Origin: a virus
Virus record (IMG/VR): IMGVR_UViG_3300015373_000033
Coordinates: 1 to 29,713 of that record
Reading direction: 5' to 3' (one strand)
Length of the DNA: 29,713 bases
How positions within the stretch are numbered: position 1 is the first letter of the stretch; each line of letters opens with the position of its first letter. A program made the translations under genes and the position numbers. The notes under the pieces are model-generated. The model did no database searches and was not told the origin of the DNA. It saw nothing but the letters and a program-made list of their open reading frames with translations. Shown here piece after piece: positions 16,643-22,868 of the stretch.

Positions 16643-16691
16643 CGAGTAGCGGACAAACCTTAAGAAAATCTTAAGACTTGCTCGCTAGCTT
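16643..16691. promoter_or_regulatory. Divergent late promoter pair sharing one CtrA-like box
   Basis: TTAA at 16660-16663 and 16671-16674 with seven bases between. Leftward, CTTAAG is followed by ten bases and TACTCG (16648-16643); rightward, by ten bases and TAGCTT (16686-16691). Predicted starts coincide with the portal ATG (16636) and the small terminase ATG (16699), neither of which has an SD. One box could therefore drive both packaging directions. Confidence 0.6.
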
Positions 16692-16698
16692 CCCGGGC

Positions 16699-17241
16699 AT
16701 GACCGATCTCGATGAAACCACCATGGCCGCGCTGGCGCGTGACCTTGTGCTCAATATCCGCAGCTACAAAGAGACCTTTGCGGAGTTTGGAATCGACGAA
16801 AATGACTACCAACGGATTGAAAAGAATGAGTTCTTCCGCAAGGTCCGCGAGCAGCTGATCGCCGAGTGGAACGCGATCGGATCGACCGAAGAGCGCATCC
16901 GCTTCCAGAACCTGGCCTACTTCGAAAAGCTCGGCCCGGTGATCGCCCGCCGCGCCATGCAGCCGGACGCCAATCTGTCGGCATCGACCGATGTCGCCAA
17001 GGTGGTGATGCGCGCCGCCGGCATCGGTGAGGACAAGGGCGACAAGCCTTCCAACGAACGCTTTGTCATCACCATCAACCTCGGCGGCGAGAGTGAAACC
17101 TACGACAAGGCGATCGACATCACCCCCGACGATCCCCCGCGCGGGAAACAGCAAGAGCTCGCACGCGAGCGCGAGATGCAGACCCCACGCAAGCGTAGGA
17201 CGCGCAAGCAGCTGCCTGACCTGGTGCTGAAAAATGAGTGA
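16699..17241 (+). CDS. Small terminase subunit
   Basis: 180 residues from ATG 16699 (MTDLDETTM). An N-terminal helix-turn-helix-like part (ALARDLVLNIRSYKETFAEF, then GIDENDYQRIEKNEFFRKV) matches the usual start of alphaproteobacterial phage small terminases. It is followed by WNAIGSTEERIRFQNLAYFEKLGPVIARR and a long basic C-terminus (PRKRRTRKQLPDLV). It would recognise the packaging site and load the large subunit. No SD; see the divergent promoter. A TTG start seven codons upstream is possible but less likely. Followed by an eight-base overlap with the next gene. Confidence 0.75.
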   Translation: MTDLDETTMAALARDLVLNIRSYKETFAEFGIDENDYQRIEKNEFFRKVREQLIAEWNAIGSTEERIRFQNLAYFEKLGPVIARRAMQPDANLSASTDVAKVVMRAAGIGEDKGDKPSNERFVITINLGGESETYDKAIDITPDDPPRGKQQELAREREMQTPRKRRTRKQLPDLVLKNE

Positions 17242-17413
17242 TTACGCCATTACTTATGCCAACGACGGCAGGTCGCTGGTGCTGCACCGCATCGACTGCC
17301 CCGACGTGCGTGCCCAGGCCAAAGCCGGCGAGCCGGTGCTCTCGCTGTTCGACTGCCAGCGCGAGCCCAAGGAGGGCGAGGTCAAGCGCCACTCCTGCCT
17401 GAAAGGGCACTGA
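17234..17413 (+). CDS. Small protein between the terminase genes
   Basis: 59 residues (MSDYAITYANDGRSLVLHRI at the start), overlapping the small terminase end by eight bases and the large terminase ATG by one (TGATG). Contains three cysteines (22, 41, 55) and several histidines, possibly metal-binding. Coding is supported by the tight stop/start coupling on both sides. No family recognised. Confidence 0.6.
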   Translation: MSDYAITYANDGRSLVLHRIDCPDVRAQAKAGEPVLSLFDCQREPKEGEVKRHSCLKGH

Positions 17414-18870
17414 TGGCAGTCATCTACACGGCACCGCCGACGGTCGCGCGGTTCATGAAGTCGAGCGCGTTCGGCCGCATCATCGCCGGCCCGGTGGGGT
17501 CGGGCAAGACCACCGGCTGCGTGATGGAGACGCTGCGGCGCTCGCTCAGTCAGGCCAAAGCCACCGACGGCTATCGCTACACCCGCTGGGCGTTCGTGCG
17601 GCAGACGCTCAAACAACTGAAAGACACCGTGCTCAAAGACGTGCAGTCCTGGCTGGTGGGCCTGGGCGACTGGAAGGTGTCGGACAACACCTACTACCTC
17701 GACTTCGGCGACGTGAAATCAGAGTGGATCTTCGTGCCGCTGGAAAATGCCGAAGATCAGGCCCGGTTGCTGTCCATGCAATTGACCGGGGCGTGGCTCT
17801 CGGAAGCCATCGAGATGAACTTCGACATATTGGCCCCCGTTTCGGGCCGTATTGGCCGCTATCCAAGCGGCAATCGCGGTGTCCCGAGCTGGTACGGCAT
17901 CATTGCCGACACCAACATGCCAGTCGAAATGGGTGAGTGGCATAAATTTATGACCGAGCCGCCGCCGAACTGGCAGGTCTTCATCCAGCCAGGCGGCATG
18001 TCGCCGGCCGCTGAGAATCTCAATTATCTGCTGCAGACCGAAGAGACGAAAGTACTTCCCATCAACCATCCGCTCCGGCTCGCGCAGGGACGCAAGTACT
18101 ACGAGCAGTTTCTGCAGATGTACGGGAGCGATCACCCGTGGGTACGTCGGTACGTTGACGCGCAATACGGCGACGACCCTTCTGGCGAAGCTGTCTTTAG
18201 AGCGAGCTTCAAGCCATCGTTCCATGTCGTACCCGATACCCTTGTGATACCAGGCTATCCACTGATCGTAGGACAGGATTTCGGCCGGAACCCCTGGTCC
18301 GTCATAGCGCAAGTCGACCATCTCGGACGGTTGCTGGTTCATGAGGAAGTCCCCGCTACCAATGTCGGTCTCGAGAAACACGTCGAACAGCAGCTACGGC
18401 CCCGCCTGTTCCAAGAGCGTTTCATCGGTTCCAAAGTCATCCTGGTCGGCGATCCATCGGGCATTTCCAAGGGGACGATCGCCGAGGAGACCAGCTTTGA
18501 AGCACTGAAACGCATGGGCCTGCCGTGCTTCCCGGCTCCAACGAACGACATCGACCCGCGCTTGCGTGCGGTGGAAGCGTTGCTTGGCAAGCAGGTCAAC
18601 GGTGGACCGGCGCTGATCATCAACGGCAGCAAGTGCCCGTTCCTGGTGCGCGCCATGAGCGGCGGCTACCGCTACAAGAAACACAAGGACGGTGGCCTTC
18701 GTATCGTCCCTGAGAAGTTCGACAAGGAAGGCTTCTCGCATGTCGCCGACTGTCTACAATACATCGCCCTGGTGGTCCACGGCGGGCTGGTGCATGAGTT
18801 CGCCCGCCGGCTGACCCCGACCCGGCGAACGTATCAGCGCCCGCAGATCACCGCCGCGGGATGGACCTGA
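17413..18870 (+). CDS. Large terminase subunit (ATPase and nuclease)
   Basis: 485 residues. Walker A is GPVGSGKTT (26-34). The hydrophobic run with acidic end LTGAWLSEAIEM (124-135) fits Walker B, with E131 the likely catalytic residue. The nuclease domain has acidic positions at D289 (VGQDFGRNP), D347 (LVGDPSG) and one near the C-terminus (SHVADCLQY). It packages DNA through the portal using ATP and cuts it at headful or site ends. Length is normal for the family. Its start is coupled to the 59-residue gene. Confidence 0.9.
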   Translation: MAVIYTAPPTVARFMKSSAFGRIIAGPVGSGKTTGCVMETLRRSLSQAKATDGYRYTRWAFVRQTLKQLKDTVLKDVQSWLVGLGDWKVSDNTYYLDFGDVKSEWIFVPLENAEDQARLLSMQLTGAWLSEAIEMNFDILAPVSGRIGRYPSGNRGVPSWYGIIADTNMPVEMGEWHKFMTEPPPNWQVFIQPGGMSPAAENLNYLLQTEETKVLPINHPLRLAQGRKYYEQFLQMYGSDHPWVRRYVDAQYGDDPSGEAVFRASFKPSFHVVPDTLVIPGYPLIVGQDFGRNPWSVIAQVDHLGRLLVHEEVPATNVGLEKHVEQQLRPRLFQERFIGSKVILVGDPSGISKGTIAEETSFEALKRMGLPCFPAPTNDIDPRLRAVEALLGKQVNGGPALIINGSKCPFLVRAMSGGYRYKKHKDGGLRIVPEKFDKEGFSHVADCLQYIALVVHGGLVHEFARRLTPTRRTYQRPQITAAGWT

Positions 18871-18888
18871 CACCGGCACGCTGCTAGT

Positions 18889-18902
18889 TTGTAATTTTAC
18901 AA
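18889..18902. promoter_or_regulatory. 14-base palindrome before the basic-protein gene
   Basis: TTGTAA-TT-TTACAA is a perfect palindrome in the 44-base gap after the large terminase. An SD (AGGGAG) and the ATG at 18915 follow directly. It may be a regulator site or a weak RNA hairpin; no second copy was seen elsewhere in the window. Confidence 0.35.
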
Positions 18903-18914
18903 GGGAGCAGCAAC

Positions 18915-19295
18915 ATGAAAAAGCGCAAGAAGTCGGCGACCACCCGCCGGCCATTGAATAAAAAGACCCTGCGCCGGGTCCGCACCGCCGGCACCGCGGC
19001 ATCCTCGCGCTACACCGTTGGCGGCAAGCGCAACAAGAAGCGCAAGCCGGTGAGCGTGGCAAAGACCGCCAAGCGCAAGGCGGTACGCAAGCCGAAACCC
19101 ACTGCCAGCGTGACAGAGATCGCCGAAGCCACACAGAAGCTGCAGGAATACCACGAACCTCGAGTGGACGATCCGGGCGAGCATGTCCGAGTTATTCCCA
19201 ACAAATCTGACGAGCAACCGGGTGTGCGGGACGTGCAGCCTGTGCTGCAAGGTGATGACAGTCCCGAACTTCCCGGGGAAACCGAACCCACATAA
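18915..19295 (+). CDS. Lys/Arg-rich basic protein
   Basis: 126 residues. The first 80 residues are extremely basic (MKKRKKSATTRRPLNKKTLR, then KRNKKRKPVSVAK, then AKRKAVRKPKP), suggesting DNA or RNA binding. Residues 84-99 are helical. The last 38 residues lie in DNA that also encodes the start of the next gene in another frame (113-base overlap), which is unusual; the true end of this protein or the true start of the next one may be different. Good SD (AGGGAGCAG). Function unknown; a DNA-condensing or packaging role is possible. Confidence 0.55.
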   Translation: MKKRKKSATTRRPLNKKTLRRVRTAGTAASSRYTVGGKRNKKRKPVSVAKTAKRKAVRKPKPTASVTEIAEATQKLQEYHEPRVDDPGEHVRVIPNKSDEQPGVRDVQPVLQGDDSPELPGETEPT

Positions 19296-19629
19296 GTGGT
19301 GCGCCCACGCGCGGCCCGGTAAAGGCTGCAGCATTTACGCGGATCGCCCGCAGGAATGCCGGGATTTTGCTTGCCTGTGGTTGATCGACGGCCGCATCCC
19401 GGACTACTGGTTCCCGAAATGGTCGAAGATCGTGATCGCGCCACATCTGGCGGAGAAAGAAAAGTACGTCGCCTTCATTGTGGACCCGGCCTATCCAGGA
19501 AGGTGGCGGGAAGAACCGTGGTTCAGTGATCTGAAGAAGCTGGCAAAGGCGGGGATCGACGGGTCGCTGGGGCAAAAATGGACTTCATTCGTTCTTGTCG
19601 GAGACGATCGCATTCAAATCGGAGCCTGA
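19183..19629 (+). CDS. YkgJ-like cysteine-cluster protein
   Basis: 148 residues. VCGTCSLCCKVM (residues 14-25) is a C-x2-C-x2-CC cluster; KWCAHARPGKGCSIYADRPQ and ECRDFACLWL carry four further cysteines. This is the signature of the YkgJ/UPF0153 group, which probably binds zinc or an iron-sulfur cluster. Function of the group is not established. It ends 11 bases before the convergent regulator gene. Confidence 0.7.
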   Translation: MSELFPTNLTSNRVCGTCSLCCKVMTVPNFPGKPNPHKWCAHARPGKGCSIYADRPQECRDFACLWLIDGRIPDYWFPKWSKIVIAPHLAEKEKYVAFIVDPAYPGRWREEPWFSDLKKLAKAGIDGSLGQKWTSFVLVGDDRIQIGA

Positions 19630-19640
19630 ATTCCGACCAG

Positions 19641-20255
19641 TCAGCGACCGCGAGCGGGTTGTAGATCGGCGCGTACTGCCATACGAGCTCCATCGTCGAC
19701 TTGAGATCCATTGGCCGTCTCCACCTTGTGGAAGATGATGTCCATCAGCTTGCGGCGGTCCTCCGGCAGGAACTGGTAGCCGTAGCCCCACAAGGTCGAG
19801 ACTTTAATCCCGAATGGCTCGAGCCGCTTGCGGATCGAACAGATATGCACACCTATCGACACCCCGGTCATGGTGCCGGCGAGCCGCTCGCGCAGCAACG
19901 TCGGGTACTGCAGCAGCACCAGCAGCAAGCTGATTTCGGTCGGCGTCAGGTGGAACACCTCCTGCATGGCCACGAACAAGCGATCGCGGTTCTCGCTCAC
20001 CAATCTCGAGAGCTGCAGCGCACGCTGGTCGCGTGGAAACCCGGGTGGCCAGTCGTCGCGCGGCAGGTCGAGCAGCTTGCCGGCAGCCTGGGCGATGCGC
20101 AGGCGTTCGCGCACGATGTCGGACGACAGCTTGATCGCTCGAGCGATCGCGCGCAGCGGCACACCTTCGTCCGCCAACCGGATGGCGATATCGGGGATGA
20201 CCCGTTCGGGGTCAAACCCTTGGGATCCCACTTGGGCTAGTGGTTCAGCCGCCAT
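19641..20255 (-). CDS. Late-gene regulator with HTH and OmpR/CtrA-type winged helix
   Basis: 204 residues from ATG 20255; a TTG three codons upstream is possible. Residues 22-58 (AIRLADEGVPLRAIARAIKL) look like a resolvase-type HTH. Residues about 101-168 fit the OmpR/PhoB C-terminal winged helix: LTPTEISLLLVLLQYP, then IGVHICSIRKRLEPFGIKV, then TLWGYGYQF, corresponding to the LT--E--lL-lL, recognition helix (v-vhI--lRkKL) and GyGY hairpin of the family. The recognition helix closely resembles my memory of CtrA (VFICKLRKKL). There is no receiver domain, so phosphorylation control is absent. It is the best candidate to bind the TTAA-N7-TTAA boxes. No SD; predicted leaderless. Confidence 0.75.
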   Translation of the reverse strand: MAAEPLAQVGSQGFDPERVIPDIAIRLADEGVPLRAIARAIKLSSDIVRERLRIAQAAGKLLDLPRDDWPPGFPRDQRALQLSRLVSENRDRLFVAMQEVFHLTPTEISLLLVLLQYPTLLRERLAGTMTGVSIGVHICSIRKRLEPFGIKVSTLWGYGYQFLPEDRRKLMDIIFHKVETANGSQVDDGARMAVRADLQPARGR

Positions 20256-20260
20256 GACCC

Positions 20261-20290
20261 CCAATACAGCCGATTCTTAAACATTTAAAG
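20261..20290 (-). promoter_or_regulatory. Candidate promoter of the regulator with a variant box
   Basis: On the minus strand CTTTAAATGTTTAAG (20290-20276) has two TTTAA halves but only four bases between TTAA cores. Nine bases later comes TATTGG (20266-20261), a -10 candidate that puts the start at about the ATG (20255). It may be a degenerate late box used for autoregulation, or simply AT-rich. Confidence 0.35.
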
Positions 20291-20292
20291 GG

Positions 20293-20322
20293 AAAAAGCG
20301 GCTAGATCAGAGACCTAGCCGC
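20293..20322 (-). terminator. Intrinsic terminator on the minus strand
   Basis: GCGGCTAG (20322-20315) and CTAGCCGC (20305-20298) form a perfect eight-base stem with a nine-base loop, followed by TTTTT (20297-20293). It would stop leftward RNA from the 65-residue membrane-protein gene before the regulator. No T-run follows on the plus strand. The next 170 bases to 20492 show no gene. Confidence 0.7.
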
Positions 20323-20492
20323 AACAGGGAGACCATTGACGGCCAAGTATAGCAGTCTGGCACAGTCGGTACAGCCACCTATTTTAGCCGCAAATTTGGT
20401 GGTTTTGACCCCGAATCGGCAGGACAAAAGGCGAACTTGGCAAAAAATACTGCTGCCGGGTTGGTGCCACGGTTAACGACAGCGAGGTTGAC

Positions 20493-20690
20493 TTAATAAC
20501 CAACCAGCGCGTGCCACAACCACCTCAGACCGGCGAACGCCCAGAGAAGCGCAATCAGCCAGAAGCAGCCGAGGAATAACAGGTCGGCACTGGCCGAATA
20601 GGGGTAACCCTGACCCCAGAGCTTGGGGTTGAACCGAATGACTTTTGTCAAGGGATGGGGTTCGAAGATCTTGGGATCGAGTTTTTTCAT
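20493..20690 (-). CDS. Small membrane protein
   Basis: 65 residues. A soluble basic N-terminus (MKKLDPKIFEPHPLTKVIRF) is followed by one or two tight hydrophobic segments (about residues 37-62, LLFLGCFWLIALLWAFAGLRWLW). No obvious SD. Two palindromes of the early operator type lie upstream (20727-20740, 20760-20773), so it is probably a leftward early gene; superinfection exclusion would be a reasonable guess but nothing shows it. A third, imperfect operator copy (20638-20651) lies within its 5' part. Confidence 0.6.
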   Translation of the reverse strand: MKKLDPKIFEPHPLTKVIRFNPKLWGQGYPYSASADLLFLGCFWLIALLWAFAGLRWLWHALVGY

Positions 20691-20726
20691 GGTAGTGAGG
20701 TAGCCGGCTGGTATGGGGGTTGCAAG

Positions 20727-20740
20727 TTAACATTTGTCAA
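20727..20740. promoter_or_regulatory. Early operator, imperfect copy
   Basis: TTAACA-TT-TGTCAA differs at one position from the palindrome TTGACA-NN-TGTCAA. Read on the minus strand it contains TTGACA, 45 bases before the 65-residue gene's ATG, with CATACC 19 bases on as a weak -10 candidate. Confidence 0.45.
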
Positions 20741-20759
20741 TGTGAGGTATTTTGTATCC

Positions 20760-20773
20760 TTGACTTCTGTCAA
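20760..20773. promoter_or_regulatory. Early operator
   Basis: TTGACT-TC-TGTCAA keeps all of TTGAC-N4-GTCAA. On the minus strand it supplies a TTGACA -35 with ATACCT 17 bases further, a weak -10. It is 20 bases from the previous copy, about two helical turns, so the two could bind repressor cooperatively. Confidence 0.5.
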
Positions 20774-21474
20774 TCATGGTATTTTTGTACCGTTAAATTT
20801 TTGGGGGTTGGGATATTTCCAACCTCCTGGGGAAGAATGCGCGCGCCGGCCGGGGCCTGGCCAGCGTCCCCCGGGGGTGGGGGGTGGGGGGTCTGCCGCG
20901 GCGAGGACTGTGGCCAGAGCTCGGCTCTGCCGTCGACAAGCGCCAAGAGCTCGAGCTTGCATTGACGGAATGAATCAATGATATCAACAACTAGCTCCAA
21001 ATCCTTCCTATGCAAAACTTAACATTTCTGCATGGCCATGGTCCGTTCTCGAGTTATGCAGCCTCAAAAGCATCGAAAGCAAACCCGACCGGATAGAAGA
21101 TAGTATAATCAAATCAATGGCTTATGTGTATCACTATCTCAGAATCCACGTTTTTCCCAACTACAGTCCCCCCTTTTTTTTTTCTCTCCAGAATCCACAG
21201 AATCCCACAACCCTTTATTTTTAAACTTACGTAACGAGATAATATTATACCTGTAAATATCTATATGATTCTAAGAATAAATAACGTCAATACAGTGATT
21301 TTGCTTGACAGTTGTCGGACGATAGTTTCATCTGTATCAATATACGATATGACCGTACGAAAAAAATTTTAGGAGAGGTGTATTACTTGGAAAACCGCGG
21401 ATTCCGAGATACCGAGATATCAAGGGTAAACCATCTTCCTCAGGCCTCCGTGCCGTCAGAGTCCATTTCTCCTA

Positions 21475-21503
21475 TTGACAAGCGTCAATAGTCCCCCTAT
21501 AGA
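21475..21503 (+). promoter_or_regulatory. Strong early promoter with operator over the -35
   Basis: TTGACA (21475-21480), a 17-base spacer and TATAGA (21498-21503) make a near-consensus sigma-70 promoter. The operator TTGACA-AG-CGTCAA (21475-21488) covers the -35. It faces right into the gene at 21554 and the early region. Confidence 0.75.
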
Positions 21504-21553
21504 AAGAGCGCGCCGCGATTGTGCGGTACCTGGAACCAACAAGGCAAAATGAC

Positions 21554-22078
21554 ATGTCTGATCCATTTGAAGGACTCGACGATAATCTGGACCACGGCGC
21601 GGACGAAAGCCCGCAGACCATGCAAGGTCTATTCGACAACGCCATTGCCGCGCGGCAATTCATGCGTGCCGGCAATGCCACGGTGACGCTCGTCAGCAAG
21701 GCTAGCGGGACGCGGTTCACGTTTCGCATCAGCGAAGCCCGCGACAAGACGACCGGCAAGCGTACCGGCGACGGCACGCTGTTCGTCGGTTTGCTCGCCG
21801 GAGCGGACAATAACAACGACTATCGCTACATGGGCCGCATCGCGCGCGACGTGTACTGGCACGGCCGGCGGGTACCAAAGCCAACCGACGTCTCGAGTGA
21901 AGCCAAGTCGGCCAAGGCGTTCAGCTGGACATGGCGCAAGCTCATGCAAGGCGAGCTGCCCGACGTGTTGGAGGTCTGGCACGAAGGCAAATGCGGCCGC
22001 TGCGGCCGCAAGCTCACCGTGCCGTCGTCCATTGCGTCAGGATTTGGTCCGGAATGCATCGGTAAAATTTTCGGTTGA
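21554..22078 (+). CDS. DUF6011-like zinc-binding early protein
   Basis: 174 residues from ATG 21554 (MSDPFEGLDD); an in-frame ATG at 21521 is further from the leader sequence AAGGCAAAATGAC. The C-terminus has CGRCGRKLTVPSSIASGFGP followed by EC, so cysteines 147, 150 and 168 form a zinc-type site as in DUF6011 proteins (H-G-CG-CgR-L---SI--G-GP-C). Residues 40-120 contain beta strands (NATVTLVSKASGTRFTFRIS, LFVGLLAGADN) of a single-domain type. First gene after the strong early promoter. Molecular role unknown. Confidence 0.7.
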   Translation: MSDPFEGLDDNLDHGADESPQTMQGLFDNAIAARQFMRAGNATVTLVSKASGTRFTFRISEARDKTTGKRTGDGTLFVGLLAGADNNNDYRYMGRIARDVYWHGRRVPKPTDVSSEAKSAKAFSWTWRKLMQGELPDVLEVWHEGKCGRCGRKLTVPSSIASGFGPECIGKIFG

Positions 22079-22081
22079 AGC

Positions 22082-22252
22082 ATGCCGGCCGGTCAATCCC
22101 AAGCTTTCGGGCTTAGGTCGCGCAAACGGTGGGCCAAACGTGAAGCCCGCCGCTTGCGCCAGCAAGCGGAGATGTTGCGCCAAATGGGGCGCAAACACCT
22201 AAAGGAAAAGATCGGCGGGAAAAAACCTCGCCGCCCTAGTCCTAGGCCATAG
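22082..22252 (+). CDS. Small basic protein
   Basis: 56 residues, three bases after the preceding stop. Almost a third of residues are Arg or Lys (SRKRWAKREARRLRQQAEML, ending KKPRRPSPRP) and the middle is a likely amphipathic helix. Nucleic-acid binding is plausible. No SD stands out, so coding is moderately supported. Confidence 0.45.
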   Translation: MPAGQSQAFGLRSRKRWAKREARRLRQQAEMLRQMGRKHLKEKIGGKKPRRPSPRP

Positions 22253-22345
22253 GACAAACGAAACGGGCTTCCTTGGCCTTCCTACGGAAGCACCATACTA
22301 CCACTAAGGGCAATCCTGCCCGACAACGGTAATGAGGTAAGGCAA

Positions 22346-22630
22346 ATGTCCTATTCGTTCCACATCGACCCGGGTCACGGCTGGCTAGCGGTCCGGCATG
22401 ATGATCTGGCTGCGTTAGGTCTGAGCGCGGTTGATTTCACGGCATGCAGTCACATTGACGAGCGCAACATCTATCTGGAGGAGGATTGTGACGCCGGGAA
22501 ATTCATTGACGCCTACAAGGCAAAGCATGGCCGCGCGCCCGACATTTTGGAGCGTCACAGCAACTCCGACTCCTTCATTCGCCGCCGCCCGCGCAATTTC
22601 CGCGGCAAGTGGCAACCGTTCGCCCGCTAA
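22346..22630 (+). CDS. Small early protein, unknown family
   Basis: 94 residues (MSYSFHIDPGHGWLAVRHDD, then NIYLEEDCDAGKFIDAYKAK, ending in an Arg-rich tail IRRRPRNFRGKW). The pattern SYSFH-DPGHGWL and YLEEDCDA is one I have seen in phage and plasmid proteins of unknown function. Leader GTAAGGCAA lies directly before the ATG, as at many genes in this region. Confidence 0.6.
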   Translation: MSYSFHIDPGHGWLAVRHDDLAALGLSAVDFTACSHIDERNIYLEEDCDAGKFIDAYKAKHGRAPDILERHSNSDSFIRRRPRNFRGKWQPFAR

Positions 22631-22649
22631 CCAGAAAGGACACAAGGCA

Positions 22650-22787
22650 ATGTTTCGATATGATCTCGCGTGGTTCGGCGCATGCCGCATAATCCTGATC
22701 ACGGACGAAAGCCCGAATGAGCGTAGCAAGATTCCGCTCTTGGGATATGTGGTCCTGCCGAGCGCAGTCTATCGCCCCGCACGCTAA
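22650..22787 (+). CDS. Very small early protein
   Basis: 45 residues: MFRYDLAWFGACRIILITDE, then SKIPLLGYVVLPSAVYRPAR. The leader AAGGCA directly precedes the ATG and a purine-rich SD (AGAAAGGA) lies 12 bases upstream. An in-frame extension upstream overlaps the previous gene and is not likely used. Function unknown. Confidence 0.5.
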   Translation: MFRYDLAWFGACRIILITDESPNERSKIPLLGYVVLPSAVYRPAR

Positions 22788-22796
22788 ATTAAATCC

Positions 22797-22825
22797 GAGC
22801 GCAGGGATTGACTCTCCCTGCGCTC
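22797..22825 (+). terminator. Hairpin after the first early gene group
   Basis: GAGCGCAGGGA (22797-22807) and TCCCTGCGCTC (22815-22825) pair perfectly over 11 bases with a seven-base loop. What follows (TCCTACTATCTT) is only weakly T-rich, so termination strength is uncertain. The loop is TTGACTC, which could itself be a -35 box. Confidence 0.5.
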
Positions 22826-22835
22826 TCCTACTATC

Positions 22836-22849
22836 TTGACAACTGTCAA
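22836..22849 (+). promoter_or_regulatory. Early operator before the gp88-like gene
   Basis: TTGACA-AC-TGTCAA is the only copy with the full 6-2-6 palindrome. A promoter TTGACT (22808) - 18 bases - TATCTT (22832) would start within it; used as -35 itself it has only poor -10 choices. It lies 19 bases before the ATG at 22869, followed by the conserved CAACTCTAAC (22847-22856). Confidence 0.55.
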
Positions 22850-22868
22850 CTCTAACAGGCTTAGGCAA

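Larger units (their letters stand above)
20691..21474. other. Gene-poor control region between divergent early genes
   Basis: No convincing gene. 20800-20960 is GC-rich: G-runs at 20801-20812 and, on the plus strand, a run of five, six and six Gs separated by single Ts (about 20875-20893), plus a hairpin CAGAGC-tcg-GCTCTG. From about 20990 to 21400 it turns AT-rich, with a pyrimidine tract (six C then ten T, about 21168-21183), three copies of AGAATCC (21141, 21190, 21199), a partial operator (TTGACA-GT-TGTCGG, 21305-21318) and an AT-only stretch near 21240. Composition is unlike the rest of the window. An origin of replication or main early control region would fit; neither is shown. Confidence 0.5.

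Noticed and set aside
15506-16663. Plus-strand open frame of 385 codons opposite the portal gene
   Set aside because: Arg/Leu/His-rich mirror of the portal codons; no domain; would block the divergent promoter.
20336-20350. TTGACG near TATAGC as a promoter
   Set aside because: Only about six bases between the two boxes, not a usable spacing.
20375-20405. Possible plus-strand terminator CCACC---GGTGG followed by TTTT
   Set aside because: Stem interrupted by an internal loop, and no rightward gene ends nearby that would need it.
21378-21491. Short frame (34-37 codons) after AGGAG in the AT-rich region, ending in the operator at 21475
   Set aside because: TTG or GTG start only, poor SD spacing for the GTG, no recognisable sequence, and its end is formed by the operator palindrome.
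22431-22649. Upstream in-frame extension of the 45-residue gene at 22650
   Set aside because: Overlaps the 94-residue gene almost fully and has no start signal; the ATG at 22650 has the region's usual leader.
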